Assembly (NCBI GenBank): GCA_963578705.1
Contig: CAUZDT010000020.1
Span: 1 to 20,689, forward strand
Source of the DNA: UBA8886 sp963578705
GTDB taxonomy: Archaea > Thermoplasmatota > Poseidoniia > MGIII > CG-Epi1
Reading direction: 5' to 3'
DNA: 20,689 bases
The position numbers and the translations under genes are program-made. Below are positions 1-8,900 of the stretch, piece by piece; positions within the stretch are counted from its first letter, which is position 1; each line of letters opens with the position of its first letter. Under the pieces are notes generated by a model. The model worked only from the letters and a program-made list of their open reading frames with translations. It was not told the DNA's origin and ran no database searches.

Positions 1-30
1 ATTAAAGGTTGCATCGACGGGCAATAACCA

Positions 31-39
31 CTTTAACAT
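31..39 (+). promoter_or_regulatory. Possible TATA box before the acyl-CoA dehydrogenase
   Basis: CTTTAACAT resembles the CTTTAA boxes found before several other genes in this window. It ends 18 bases before the ATG, so a start of transcription 25-27 bases after the box centre would fall just inside the gene. The spacing is therefore marginal. Confidence 0.25.
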
Positions 40-57
40 ACAGCCTAGTACTCAATT

Positions 58-1242
58 ATGGAGAGGCGCCTAGATTACTATCTCGAGAGGCTGGTGGGCG
101 AGGAGCAGCAGACATTCCACCGGGGGATTCACGACTTCGTCGACGATGCTATCGCGCCGCACTGGCTGGAGTGGGAGCGAGGCCACCAGCTGATTCCGGA
201 TGACGCCATCGCGCAGATGGCGGAAATGGGGCTGTTCGGCGTCACCGTCTCTGAGGATTACGGCGGGCAGGGTGGCTCGCAGCTGGACCTGCTGCTGATG
301 GGGCTTGCACTGGGCTATCTTTCGCAGTCGCTCGCGATTACGCCGGGCGCGGCGCTCTCGCTAGGCGCGAAGCCGCTGCAGCTCTGCGGTACGGAAGCGC
401 AAAAGGCGGCCCACCTATCCGACCTGGCGGCGGGCAAGCGCATGTTCGTCTTCGGCCTCTCCGAACCGGGGCGCGGGACCGACGCCGCCAATCCGCAAGT
501 CAGCGCGACGCGCGACGGCGACGGCTGGGTCATTCGCGGCGAGAAGTGCTGGTCGACCAATGCAAAGTGGGCGTCGCACGTCATCGTCCACGCACTGACC
601 GCCCCCGATGGGGGGCCGGGTCACCGCTCGAGCTGTTTCATCGTCCCGATGGACGCTGACGGCGTCCACTACCAGGAGATGGCAGGCAAGGACCTCTGGA
701 CGCAGTCATCGACCGGCTCAATCATGCTCGACGGCGTGCGCGTTTCTGAAGGCGACCTGCTCGGCGAGATGGACGAAGGCTTCCGGGTGATGGCGCAGAC
801 GCTCAACGGCGGCCGCCTCTTCATCGCCGCGCTCTCGCTGGCGTCGCTGGCGTGCGCGCTCGACCGCGTCCGCGGATACGCGCAGGAGCGCGAAATCATG
901 GGCGGACCGCTCGGCCGCTACCAGCGCGTGCAGGACGTCGTGCTGGACATGGACATCGCGCTCGAACAGGGACTGACTTGGCTGGTCGACCTCTGCCGGC
1001 GCTACGATGCCGGCACGCTCGACCGCGAGTCGGCCGCCAAGGTCAAGGTCGAGTGCTCTCGCCGCGCCAGCGACCTGCTGACGCTGGCGATGGAAGTGTG
1101 CGGCGGCGTTGCCTGCTTCGACGAGTTCGGCCTCTCTAGGCACCACCGCGATCTCTTCGTCTGCCGCGTCGGCGAAGGGTCCAACTTCGCGTTGAAAGGC
1201 TTTGCGACGCGCCCGCTGATGCCGTCGATTACGCTGGATTAG
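58..1242 (+). CDS. Acyl-CoA dehydrogenase family flavoprotein
   Basis: This is a cytoplasmic FAD enzyme predicted to oxidise an acyl-CoA to the 2,3-enoyl-CoA, passing electrons to an electron-transfer flavoprotein. At 394 residues it has normal family length. Family landmarks in order are DYGG (67-70) in the N-terminal helical domain, LSEPGRGTD (134-142) as the flavin-contacting loop, GEKCWSTNA (161-169) in the beta domain, a GGR turn (251-253), QRVQD (289-293) and VGEGSN (371-376). E373 in the last motif is the likely catalytic base, by analogy with the Glu of medium-chain enzymes. The ATG at 58 fits the family N-terminus. The next gene can start directly at its TAG. No beta-oxidation partner or ETF gene is visible, so the substrate (fatty acid, branched-chain or other) cannot be assigned. 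Confidence 0.93.
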   Translation: MERRLDYYLERLVGEEQQTFHRGIHDFVDDAIAPHWLEWERGHQLIPDDAIAQMAEMGLFGVTVSEDYGGQGGSQLDLLLMGLALGYLSQSLAITPGAALSLGAKPLQLCGTEAQKAAHLSDLAAGKRMFVFGLSEPGRGTDAANPQVSATRDGDGWVIRGEKCWSTNAKWASHVIVHALTAPDGGPGHRSSCFIVPMDADGVHYQEMAGKDLWTQSSTGSIMLDGVRVSEGDLLGEMDEGFRVMAQTLNGGRLFIAALSLASLACALDRVRGYAQEREIMGGPLGRYQRVQDVVLDMDIALEQGLTWLVDLCRRYDAGTLDRESAAKVKVECSRRASDLLTLAMEVCGGVACFDEFGLSRHHRDLFVCRVGEGSNFALKGFATRPLMPSITLD

Positions 1243-1305
1243 GTGCGAGGGCACGAAACGACACCACTGGAAACTGTTATGACGACCCCTTTGCTGGGCT
1301 CATCG

Positions 1306-2793
1306 ATGCGATTTCAGTCAAGGTTTATGCAGTTGGCGATGGCCTTCCTCATCGTTTCGGCAAGTGGCCTCTCGGGTTGCCTCCAGAGCCCCACGCCACC
1401 GCCGCCTCCGCCCGAGGAGCCGCCTCTGCCGGACGGGGTCTTCGTCACTGGGCCCGATGGCCTGGCGGTCGATGAACTGCCCTTGCCGCTCAGCTTCGTC
1501 TTCAGCGACGTGGGCGAGAACGGGGCCGAACCCAGCATCGGCATCACCTCGAGCGGCTGCATCTTTTTCATCGCGTTTGAGAAGGTCATGCGTTCTTGCG
1601 ACCATGGCCAATCATGGGAGGATGTGACGGGTCTTTTATGCGCGTTCCAAACCAATGACCCGTGGGGGTGGGTTGATCCTGTGACTGATCGGATATTCAA
1701 CGTGCAGATGCAGGGTCTGGAGACGTCTTGGATATGCTGGAGCGATGATGATGGAGAAACTTGGGAGGGCAATATGCACGACTCTGGTACGACTCCGATT
1801 AATGATCACATCAAACTGGCATCAGGCCCTTGGACGAGCAGTGGATACGGTCTCGGCGGCCAAGTGTCCCAATCTTACTATGATCAAGCCGTATACTATT
1901 GTTACAACAAACTCGCTGGAATCTTCTGTTACACCAGTTTTGATGGAGGTGCTACATTTGACGCAGGTGGACAAATCTTCGGATTGGCCACCACCAATGG
2001 TGGACTCCATGGAGCGATCACTTCTGCACCGGATGGAACGGTCTACGTGACCCCCAGAGTCGAAACACCCACAGTCATCGTTTCCGATGACAATGGTTTG
2101 ACTTGGTTTGTTCGATCCATGGGTGAGGATGTAGGTACGCCCTATCCACGCAAGAATTCGGAGGTTGCCACCGACACAGAATCCAATGCATACCACATCT
2201 GGACCGGGGCCGACGAAGGCGTCTACATGTCGAGGAGTAATGATTCAGGGGAGTCATGGGAACAGACCAGTATTCGTATCAGCCCGAGCGCAGTCATCTC
2301 GTCAGTATTCCCTCAGGTTGATGCAGGAGATCCCGGAAGGATTGCGATTACTTACCTAGGGAGTGAGAACGCGAGTGAATTGAACCAATCCGACATCGAC
2401 GGGAATCCATGGGATGGCAATGCCCACTACGCCAACTCCAACGTCAGTTACTACATCTACGTCACCTACAGCCTGAATGCGCTGGATCCGAACCCCGTGT
2501 TCCACACGGTACGCTTATCCGCGGACCCTGTCCAGGTCGGCAGCATCTGCCTGAACAGCGGTGATTGCCGCGACATCGGCGGCTCCAACCGGAATCTGCT
2601 AGACTTCAACGACCTGCATATCGACCGGGAGGGGCGCGTCTACATCGCCTTCGCCGACGGCTGCACGGGCGAATGCGCCACCATGGAGGATCCGCAGCCC
2701 GAGGATTCGCGCAGCCGGCTCGGTTCAGTCTACTACCTCGGCAGCGGGCCGAGCCTCTACGAGGATGTTGGAGACCTCGTCGAATTCGGGTGA
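1306..2793 (+). CDS. Exported Asp-box (BNR/sialidase-like) lipoprotein
   Basis: The frame is open from a GTG at 1243, with ATGs at 1279 and 1306. I chose 1306 because the product then starts with a compact signal peptide ending in a lipobox, LSGC (22-25), and 495 residues remain. A Pro-rich tether (about 29-43) follows the lipid-anchored Cys. Five Asp-box motifs of the S-x-D-x-G-x-[ST]-[WF] type lie at 97-104, 146-153, 211-218, 260-267 and 311-318, which indicates a six- or seven-bladed propeller outside the cell. Asp-box proteins include sialidases and other glycan-active or binding proteins, but Asp boxes are structural and no sialidase Arg triad could be verified, so no activity is claimed. 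Base composition is mosaic: both ends are GC-rich, while about 1600-2400 is near 40-50% G+C (row 1861 has 24 G+C of 60). Confidence 0.82.
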   Translation: MRFQSRFMQLAMAFLIVSASGLSGCLQSPTPPPPPPEEPPLPDGVFVTGPDGLAVDELPLPLSFVFSDVGENGAEPSIGITSSGCIFFIAFEKVMRSCDHGQSWEDVTGLLCAFQTNDPWGWVDPVTDRIFNVQMQGLETSWICWSDDDGETWEGNMHDSGTTPINDHIKLASGPWTSSGYGLGGQVSQSYYDQAVYYCYNKLAGIFCYTSFDGGATFDAGGQIFGLATTNGGLHGAITSAPDGTVYVTPRVETPTVIVSDDNGLTWFVRSMGEDVGTPYPRKNSEVATDTESNAYHIWTGADEGVYMSRSNDSGESWEQTSIRISPSAVISSVFPQVDAGDPGRIAITYLGSENASELNQSDIDGNPWDGNAHYANSNVSYYIYVTYSLNALDPNPVFHTVRLSADPVQVGSICLNSGDCRDIGGSNRNLLDFNDLHIDREGRVYIAFADGCTGECATMEDPQPEDSRSRLGSVYYLGSGPSLYEDVGDLVEFG

Positions 2794-2823
2794 GTTCACC
2801 CGCAGCCGACCGACGACCACCTG

Positions 2824-2834
2824 AATTAAATTAA
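2824..2834 (+). promoter_or_regulatory. Likely TATA box for the membrane zinc-ribbon gene
   Basis: AATTAAATTAA is an isolated AT-only stretch in GC-rich sequence, centred about 22 bases before the ATG at 2851. That fits an archaeal TATA element with a very short or absent leader. Confidence 0.5.
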
Positions 2835-2850
2835 CAGCCCCTGACCCCCC

Positions 2851-3216
2851 ATGGAGTTCGAGGCGCTCGTCTGCTACAGCCAGCTGCTGATTCTGCTGGT
2901 GATTGCGGTCGCGTATCTCTACCATTACCGCCCTGGCCCGCACGCCAAGTGGACCTTCTCGGTCATCGCCTGCGGGCTGCTGCTGTTCGTCGACGCGCTG
3001 CTGCTCCCGGCGGGCGGCTGGCTGCAGCTGGCGCTCAAGGCGGTGATGGTTGTCGGCGCTATTGGCTGCCTGCTCGCGGCGCAATGGGTCGTCGAGACCG
3101 CGCCCGAGGGGTCGCCCGGCTGGTGCCCCGAGTGCGATACCCTGCTGCTCGAGGACGGCCTCTGCCCCGGCTGCGGCCACCTCGATGCGCACGCGGGCGG
3201 CCTCGATTCGGGGTGA
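2851..3216 (+). CDS. Small membrane protein with C-terminal zinc ribbon
   Basis: This 121-residue protein is not one I can assign to a named family. Three hydrophobic segments (about 9-25, 36-52 and 60-80) are followed by a soluble tail with CPEC (92-95) and CPGC (105-108), spaced like a one-zinc ribbon. The positive residues between TM1 and TM2 (YHYRPGPHAK) make the orientation hard to predict. A cytoplasmic ribbon is the usual arrangement, which would put the N-terminus outside. A TATA-like box lies just upstream and a separate one follows before the next gene, so it may be transcribed alone. Codon composition is GC-rich like the neighbours. A role in sensing, scaffolding or membrane-associated nucleic-acid binding is possible but unsupported. 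Confidence 0.75.
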   Translation: MEFEALVCYSQLLILLVIAVAYLYHYRPGPHAKWTFSVIACGLLLFVDALLLPAGGWLQLALKAVMVVGAIGCLLAAQWVVETAPEGSPGWCPECDTLLLEDGLCPGCGHLDAHAGGLDSG

Positions 3217-3221
3217 GTCTG

Positions 3222-3231
3222 CTTTAAGTTA
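3222..3231 (+). promoter_or_regulatory. Likely TATA box for the small zinc-binding protein gene
   Basis: CTTTAAGTTA is centred about 25 bases before the ATG at 3251 and matches the CTTTAA core seen before gfcR and the S8e gene. It implies a leaderless transcript covering the small gene and the overlapping membrane-protein gene. Confidence 0.5.
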
Positions 3232-3250
3232 TCCTGTTCGCTGCCGTGCC

Positions 3251-3496
3251 ATGCGCCGCCGTGAAATCTCCGAATCTGCCTCCGCTCCCGCAGACGCCGC
3301 CGCGAGCGGCGGCGGCTGCGCGGTTGAGGGGTGTGATAAAGCGCCACAGCGGTCGCAGCCGCGGTCGCGCGTGGCGGAGGCGCTGCCAGAGCTGGCGCTG
3401 GAGGGCGGGCGGCGCGTGAAGTTGTGCCGCGACCATTACCGCGCTTACCAGCGTGCGTCGCGCGAGACGCGGCGGCTGGACCGGATGGGTGGGTGA
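3251..3496 (+). CDS. Small basic zinc-binding protein (C-x4-C ... C-x2-H)
   Basis: The frame is open further upstream, but the ATG at 3251 follows a TATA-like box by about 20 bases and begins after the previous stop, giving 81 residues. The segment CAVEGC (23-28) and CRDH (59-62) forms a C-x4-C/C-x2-H zinc-binding pattern like that of short proteins with a 'C..xGC ... LC..HY' signature. The sequence before it is Ala/Ser-rich and probably disordered. The C-terminal tail is strongly Arg-rich (RASRETRRLDR), which suggests RNA or DNA binding. The stop overlaps the GTG start of the downstream membrane protein (GTGA), so the two are probably translationally coupled. No specific function is known to me. 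Confidence 0.62.
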   Translation: MRRREISESASAPADAAASGGGCAVEGCDKAPQRSQPRSRVAEALPELALEGGRRVKLCRDHYRAYQRASRETRRLDRMGG

Positions 3497-5001
3497 GCGC
3501 CGCCGCAATCTGCCGTGCGGAGCTGCGAAGCGGCTGGCGCCGCTTCGCGCGCTCGGTGGGGCGGCGTCCGCTGGCGACTGTCGTGATGGGCGCGCTGGCG
3601 CTGCTGATGGTGCTAGTGGGCGTGCGTATCATCGCCTTCGTCGCGATGCGGCCCGAGCAGTTCCCCGACGAGGGGTATGGCACGATTCTCCTGCTGCTGT
3701 TCGTGCTGCTGCTGCTGCGGTCGGCCGGGATGACGCAGCGGCACGCGCTGCGCGCCCGCGAGGTGGACTTGCACCTGATGCAGCCGCTGGCGACGCGCAG
3801 CGTGATGCTGGGGCAGTTTGGCGCCGTCGCGCTCGGCGCGACGGCGCTGGTCGCGCTAGGGGTTGCGCTCTCGCTGCTGGTGCGCTGGGGCGCCGGCATT
3901 TCGCTCGCGATTCCGGCGCCGTTCTGGACGCTGCTGGCGCTGTTCGCGCTGCTGGCGCCGCTCTGCGGTTTTCTCTTCTCGGTGCTCGGCAACCTCCAGC
4001 CGATGTCGCGCAAGCTGCGCTACCTCGCGACGCTGGCGCCGCTGCTGATGCTGTTGATGTATCTCGCCAGCTACGCGCACGCGGCGCCGGCGCTGGTGCA
4101 GCAAGTCTCCGCCGTGGCGCTGCTGCTGCTGCTGGGCTACCTCTGGCTTGCTGACGGACTATACCTCGACGCGGTTGCGGCGCAGCGGCTGGCGACCGGC
4201 ACGACGCTCAAGTGGCGCGTGATGGAGCTGCGCTGGCTGCGGCGGCTGGTGGGCCGGCGCGTCGCCGCAGTGGCGCGCAAGGAAATCACTTCGGCCATCC
4301 GCGAGCGCGACTTCCTCACCGCGACGCTCTCGACGCTCTCGATCTCGGCCATCCTGCTCTTCTGGTATTACCAGACCGGCATCCCCGGCGAGGAGGTGGG
4401 CGACCTCGCGCCGCACCACTACTACCCGGGCCTCCTCGCGCTGGCGCTCTACATGGCGGCGCTGCTGCAATGCACGCTGGTCGGCGCGGCGCTGCTCGGC
4501 ATCGAGGGCCACCGGTTGTGGGTGCTGAAGGGGCTGCCGGTCGATTCGCGCACTGTGATGCAGGGCAAGGGGCTGGGGCTGCTGCTGCTGGCGCTGCCCG
4601 GCATCGTGTTGGTCTGGCTGCCGCTGCCGCTGGCGGCCGGCTTCCCGTGGCAGGTGACGCTCTTCTTCGGCGAAATCGCCATTGCGCTGACGCTCGCCAA
4701 CGCCGGCCTCGGCTTGTGGGCTGGCACAGCCTTCGCCAGCTTCGACGAGCACGACCGGGGGAACCCCGACGTGCTGACGCAGTTCATGCTCATCGGCGCC
4801 TCGGCGTTCATGTCGGCGCTGCTGGCGCTGCTCCCGGCGTCGGTGATGCTGATGTACTCACTGCCCGACGGGACGCGCTACGGGCTCGGGCTGGTCGCCG
4901 GCGCGCTCTTTGCCGCCTGTGGCTACGGCATCTACCGCCTCGGCGTGCGCAGCGCCGCGGACGCCTACCGCACTATCTGGATTGACTCCTATGGCGCATA
5001 G
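3493..5001 (+). CDS. Polytopic membrane protein, ABC-2 permease-like
   Basis: The frame can be extended to 3424, but the GTG at 3493 overlapping the preceding stop as GTGA is the natural start and gives 502 residues. About twelve hydrophobic segments are visible (roughly 28-50, 62-78, 105-130, 143-165, 180-198, 205-220, 278-292, 311-337, 357-382, 388-412, 430-455, 462-480). They form two halves separated by a basic cytoplasmic loop at about 238-275 carrying RKEITSAIRERDF. That 'RKE ... R' loop and the LKGLPV segment near 345-350 resemble ABC-2-type exporter permeases of about 500 residues. No ATPase gene is adjacent, so the partner must be elsewhere, or the protein is not a transporter. CTG repeats in the DNA simply encode Leu runs. 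A T-rich terminator follows the stop. Confidence 0.72.
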   Translation: MSAAAICRAELRSGWRRFARSVGRRPLATVVMGALALLMVLVGVRIIAFVAMRPEQFPDEGYGTILLLLFVLLLLRSAGMTQRHALRAREVDLHLMQPLATRSVMLGQFGAVALGATALVALGVALSLLVRWGAGISLAIPAPFWTLLALFALLAPLCGFLFSVLGNLQPMSRKLRYLATLAPLLMLLMYLASYAHAAPALVQQVSAVALLLLLGYLWLADGLYLDAVAAQRLATGTTLKWRVMELRWLRRLVGRRVAAVARKEITSAIRERDFLTATLSTLSISAILLFWYYQTGIPGEEVGDLAPHHYYPGLLALALYMAALLQCTLVGAALLGIEGHRLWVLKGLPVDSRTVMQGKGLGLLLLALPGIVLVWLPLPLAAGFPWQVTLFFGEIAIALTLANAGLGLWAGTAFASFDEHDRGNPDVLTQFMLIGASAFMSALLALLPASVMLMYSLPDGTRYGLGLVAGALFAACGYGIYRLGVRSAADAYRTIWIDSYGA

Positions 5002-5144
5002 GACAATATTTTTTTAATATTATTTGGGGACCTTACCGACTATGGCACAGTATTTTGCCAGAACCGCACGAAAACACCCCTTCCCCTTGGAATTCTTGCA
5101 GGCGCTGCGATGGATGAGATAGCGCCAGCGACTCCTGCAGTTGT
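5002..5144. other. Convergent intergenic region
   Basis: These 143 bases separate two genes that end toward each other. Apart from the T-rich terminator at its left end, there is a weak GGCGCT/AGCGCC inverted repeat (5101-5106 and 5121-5126) that could serve the minus-strand gene. No coding signal was seen. Confidence 0.5.
5005..5021 (+). terminator. T-rich transcription terminator
   Basis: Just after the membrane-protein stop, AATATT, five more Ts and another AATATT give a run of seven Ts inside a short inverted repeat. Archaeal RNA polymerase terminates at such T-runs. This is the only strong T-run in the region, and it lies between convergent genes. Confidence 0.62.
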
Positions 5145-5837
5145 TCATGATACCCGTTCGCGATGGTAAGTTTCCAACTGTTTGTTCGCGTTGATGATGG
5201 CCGAGAGCCGTTCGACGATCTTCTCGAGTTGCAGCCCGGCAAACGCGAAATAGAGTTCGTCGTCACCCAGTTCGGTGTAGACGCGGTTGCCGATGCAGCC
5301 GAGGTTGGTGGCACTCAGCCCCGATTGCATCACTTCGGGGATCGCCGCACAGGTCGGCCGTCCGACCATCGAGCTCTGGCAGGCCACGCCCGCGGCATGA
5401 GCCGCCTCGGCCAGTACCATCATCTGCCGGGCACTGCCGCGGACGAGCACCACGTCGGGTTCGAACGTAGTCTCGGCCAGGGGTGCGTAGCTGACGACAC
5501 CGAAGGGCTCCTCGCGTCGCGGGATCTCCGCGACCTCCTGCATCTCGAGGTACTCCAACTCGACCATCGTGCCGATCACGTCCTCGAGCTCGGCTCCCTG
5601 CTCCTCGGGCAGGTCGATGCCATGGGTGTGCGCGCCGATCGGGCAGCCGTAGTGGTCTGTCGCCTCGGTGTAGAATGCCTCTCCGTCGGCGGCGCGTTTC
5701 CAGTATCCGCAGCCGGCCGCGGCCATCTGCTCGGTCCGCGGCAGATCCTCGGGCGGCGTGTCGAGGAAGGCCACTGCCACCGGGTGGCGTTCGAGTTCGA
5801 GAAGCTCGACGAGTTGTGTGGCCGCACTCATGCTCAA
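5145..5837 (-). CDS. DUF169 family protein
   Basis: This 230-residue soluble protein matches the DUF169 (COG2043) family, which is found in archaea and many anaerobic bacteria and has no established biochemical role. The Cys-containing motifs I associate with the family are present: AGCGYWKRA (about 41-49), YGCPIG (63-68), the QSSMVGRPTCAAIP segment near 155-168 and LGCIGNRVY near 179-187. The conserved Cys residues suggest a metal, cluster or redox role, but this is inference. Two start ATGs lie close together (5837 and 5831). A GGAG lies about a dozen bases upstream. It is monocistronic as far as can be seen, facing away from the DP2 operon. Its promoter region carries two small perfect inverted repeats that could be operator sites. 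Confidence 0.85.
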   Translation of the reverse strand: MSMSAATQLVELLELERHPVAVAFLDTPPEDLPRTEQMAAAGCGYWKRAADGEAFYTEATDHYGCPIGAHTHGIDLPEEQGAELEDVIGTMVELEYLEMQEVAEIPRREEPFGVVSYAPLAETTFEPDVVLVRGSARQMMVLAEAAHAAGVACQSSMVGRPTCAAIPEVMQSGLSATNLGCIGNRVYTELGDDELYFAFAGLQLEKIVERLSAIINANKQLETYHRERVS

Positions 5838-5856
5838 GGGCTCCTGCTGGAGTTGA

Positions 5857-5871
5857 GAGGGTCCAACCCTC
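5857..5871 (-). repeat. Inverted repeat upstream of the DUF169 gene
   Basis: GAGGGT-CCA-ACCCTC is a perfect 6-bp inverted repeat, 20 bases before the DUF169 start. A second one, GAATC-AC-GATTC, lies at 5890-5901. Either could be a regulator site or an RNA hairpin. No clear TATA box was found for this gene. Confidence 0.35.
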
Positions 5872-5957
5872 GGTCGGTTCCGTTCAACAGAATCACGATT
5901 CCGACATCGGGGTTGTAGTGCCGGGTGGATTTAGGGTTTTCTCGGGCGGCGCATAGC

Positions 5958-5965
5958 GCTTAAGC
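5958..5965 (+). promoter_or_regulatory. Possible TATA-like box for the DP2 operon
   Basis: GCTTAAGC contains a CTTAA core centred about 24 bases before the GTG at 5985, the same geometry as other putative promoters in the window. It is also a perfect palindrome. Confidence 0.35.
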
Positions 5966-5984
5966 CGCGGCGGGATGGGGCTGT

Positions 5985-8900
5985 GTGGCAGCCGTCGCGT
6001 CTCCCGAAATGGAGGCCTACTTCGAAGCCCTAGAGGCGCGCGCCAGCGAGTGCTACGAGCTGGTGGGGCGCGCCCGCAAGGCGGGCTACGACCTCGAGGA
6101 CGAGGCCGAAATCCCGCGGGCGCGCGACCTCGCCGAGCGGGTCGAGGCGCAGGTCGGCCCGGAGGGTATCGCACCGCGCATCCGCGAGGTGATTGCGAAG
6201 CACGACCGGCAGACCGCGGCGCTGCTGGTCGCGCGCGAGCTCGCCAGCGAACTGCGCGACGAGTTGGGGGTCGAGAAGGCGCTCGAGCAGGCGGTGCGCA
6301 CCTCGCTTTCAATCCTCACCGAAGGCGTGCTGGTCGCGCCGACCGAGGGGGTGGTGCGCGTTGCGACGATGGAGAACCACAACTCGACCCGCTGTGCCGC
6401 CATTTATTACGCCGGCCCGATTCGGGCCGCGGGGGGGACCGCGCAGGCGCTTTCGGTGCTGATTGCCGATGTCGTGCGGCGCGAGCTGGGGCTTGACGCC
6501 TACATCCCCACGTCGGCCGAGGTTGAGCGCTACAAGGAGGAAATTCCGCTCTACAAGCGCGCGGTCAACCTGCAATACCTCCCGTCAGGCGACGAGATTG
6601 ACGCAATTGTGCGCGCCTGCCCGGTCTGCATCACCGGCGAGCCGACCGAGCGCATTGAGGTGGCGGGCAACCGCGACCTGCCGCGCGTCGAGACCAACCG
6701 GTTGCGTGGCGGCGCGGCGCTGGTCATTGCCGAGGGGCTCTGCCTCAAGGCGGCCAAGGTGCTCAAGCACGTCGAGCGGCTCGAGATTGGCGGCTGGGAT
6801 TTCCTACGCTTGTATGCCGAGCGGAAGCGGGAGCAAGCGGGCGCGGGCGAATACAAGTATCTCAAGGATGTGCTCGTCGGCCGCCCGATTTTCGCGTTCC
6901 CGGACCGCCCGGGTGGCTTCCGCCTGCGCTACGGCCGCACGCGGCTTACGGGCCTCGCGGCGGTCGCGCTGAATCCGGCGACGATGGTCGCGCTTGACAG
7001 CTTCACGGCCATCGGTACCCAGCTCAAAATCCAGCTTCCTGGCAAGGCGGCGGCGGTCACGCCGTGTGACTCCATCGAGGGGCCACTGGTGCTGCTCGAC
7101 GACGGCAGCTGCGTCCGCCTTTCCAGCCGCGACGCGGCGGAGACGGTCGCACCCCGCATCCGCGAAATCATTGACGTGGGCGAGGTACTGATTCCACCGG
7201 GGGAGTTCCTCGAGAACAACCACGCGCTGGTGCCGGGCGGCTGGTGCGTTGAGTGGTGGGAAGCCGATTTGGGCGCAGCCGGTGGTGAATCGCCGGATGG
7301 GGAACTTGACTTCGCCGCGGCGCTCGCGCTTTCGCAGCAGCACAGCGTCCCGCTCCACCCCGCGCACACCTTCTTGTGGCACGACCTCAGCCTCGACGAG
7401 CTGGCGCAGCTGCGCCAGCTCGCAGCCGACGGCAGCCGGGACGGAGACGACTTCCTCTTCCCGGCGGCGGCTCAGCCACTGTTGCTGACGCTGGGCATCC
7501 CGTTCGCGCCCGCTGGCGATGCGTTGCGCGTCGGCGCCGAGGCCGACGCGCTGCTCCACTGCCTTGGCGACGCACCGCCCTCCGCTGGCGACGACGTACT
7601 GGCGCAGGTCTCCGCCGCTGCCGGCGTCGAAATCCGCGCCCGCGCCCCGACGCGGCTCGGCGCCAGCATGGGTCGCCCCGAGAAGGCGGACGTGCGACGC
7701 ATGAAGCCGCCGCCGCACGTGCTCTTCCCCGTCGGGCCGGCGGGCGGCCCGCAACGGATGCTAAACAAGGCGCTGGAATCGCAGCCGTCGCAGAGCCAAC
7801 TGGGCCGCCCTAGCAAGGGGGTCGAACTGGAGACGGAGCTGCGCTACTGCCGCAAGTGCAGCACCGAGACGGTTGCGGTCCACCATTGCGGCCAGCGGAC
7901 GGTGGTGAAAGAGCAGGCGAAGCGGCGCGAGGTGGACCTGCGCGCCGAGGTCGCGGCGGCGCAGCGCAACACCGGAATCGGCGTGCTGCCGCCGGTGAAG
8001 GGCGTCCGCTCGATGATGTCTGCCACCCGCACTCCCGAGGCGCTGGAGAAGGGGCTACTGCGCGCGCGCTACGACCTGCGGGTGTTCAAGGACGGGACGC
8101 TGCGCTACGACATGATGAACCTGCCGCTGACCCACTTCCGTCCGGCCGAAATCGGCCTCAGCGTCGAGAAGGCGCGCGAACTGGGGTACACGCAGGATAT
8201 CGACGGCGTGGAGTTACGCGACACCACCCAGCTGCTCGAAATGAGGGTGCAGGACCTCATCATCTCGCGCCGCGCCAGTGACTGGCTGCTGGGGGTCGCC
8301 CGATTCGTCGATGACGAGCTGAAGCAGCTCTACGGCTGCGACCATTTTTACAAACTGCCGGACGCGGCGCAGCCGGAGGAGCTCATAGGCCAGCTGCTAA
8401 TCTGCCTTAGCCCGCACACCTCGGCCGGAGTGCTGGCGCGGCTTATCGGCTTCACCCACGCCAAGGTGCAGTATGCGCACCCGTTTATGCACGCTGCCAA
8501 GCGGCGCAACTGCGACGGCGACGAGGATTCGGTGATGCTGCTGCTCGACGCACTGCTCAACTACTCTGATTTTTTCCTCCCGACAACGCGTGGGGGAACG
8601 ATGGATATTCCGCGCGTGCTGAGCACCCGCATTGACCCGACCGAGATTGATAATGAGGCGCACAATATCGACCTCGAGACGCAGCTGCCGCTCGAATTCT
8701 ACCAGGCTGCAGCCCGTGGTGACCATCCCTCTACGCTGAGTGAGCATCTCGATATGGTCTCCGACCGGCTGGAAACTCCGGCCCAGTACCATGATTTCGG
8801 CTTCACCCATTCCACCAGTGACCTGAACGACGGGCCGCACGAATCGCGCTACGTCGTGCTGGGGACGATGCTGGAGAAGTCGCAGGCGACCCTCGAGTTG

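Noticed and set aside
1243..1305. GTG start at 1243 for the Asp-box lipoprotein
   Set aside because: It would place 21 polar residues before the signal peptide. The ATG at 1306 (or 1279) gives a normal lipoprotein signal.
2925..4013. Long minus-strand open frame (362 residues) over the membrane protein genes
   Set aside because: It is a shadow frame caused by high GC: Arg/Ser/Pro-rich with no domain, and it overlaps three better-supported plus-strand genes.
3680..4600. CTG/GCG triplet runs resembling repeats
   Set aside because: They encode Leu and Ala in TM helices and follow the local codon preference, so they are not an independent repeat element.
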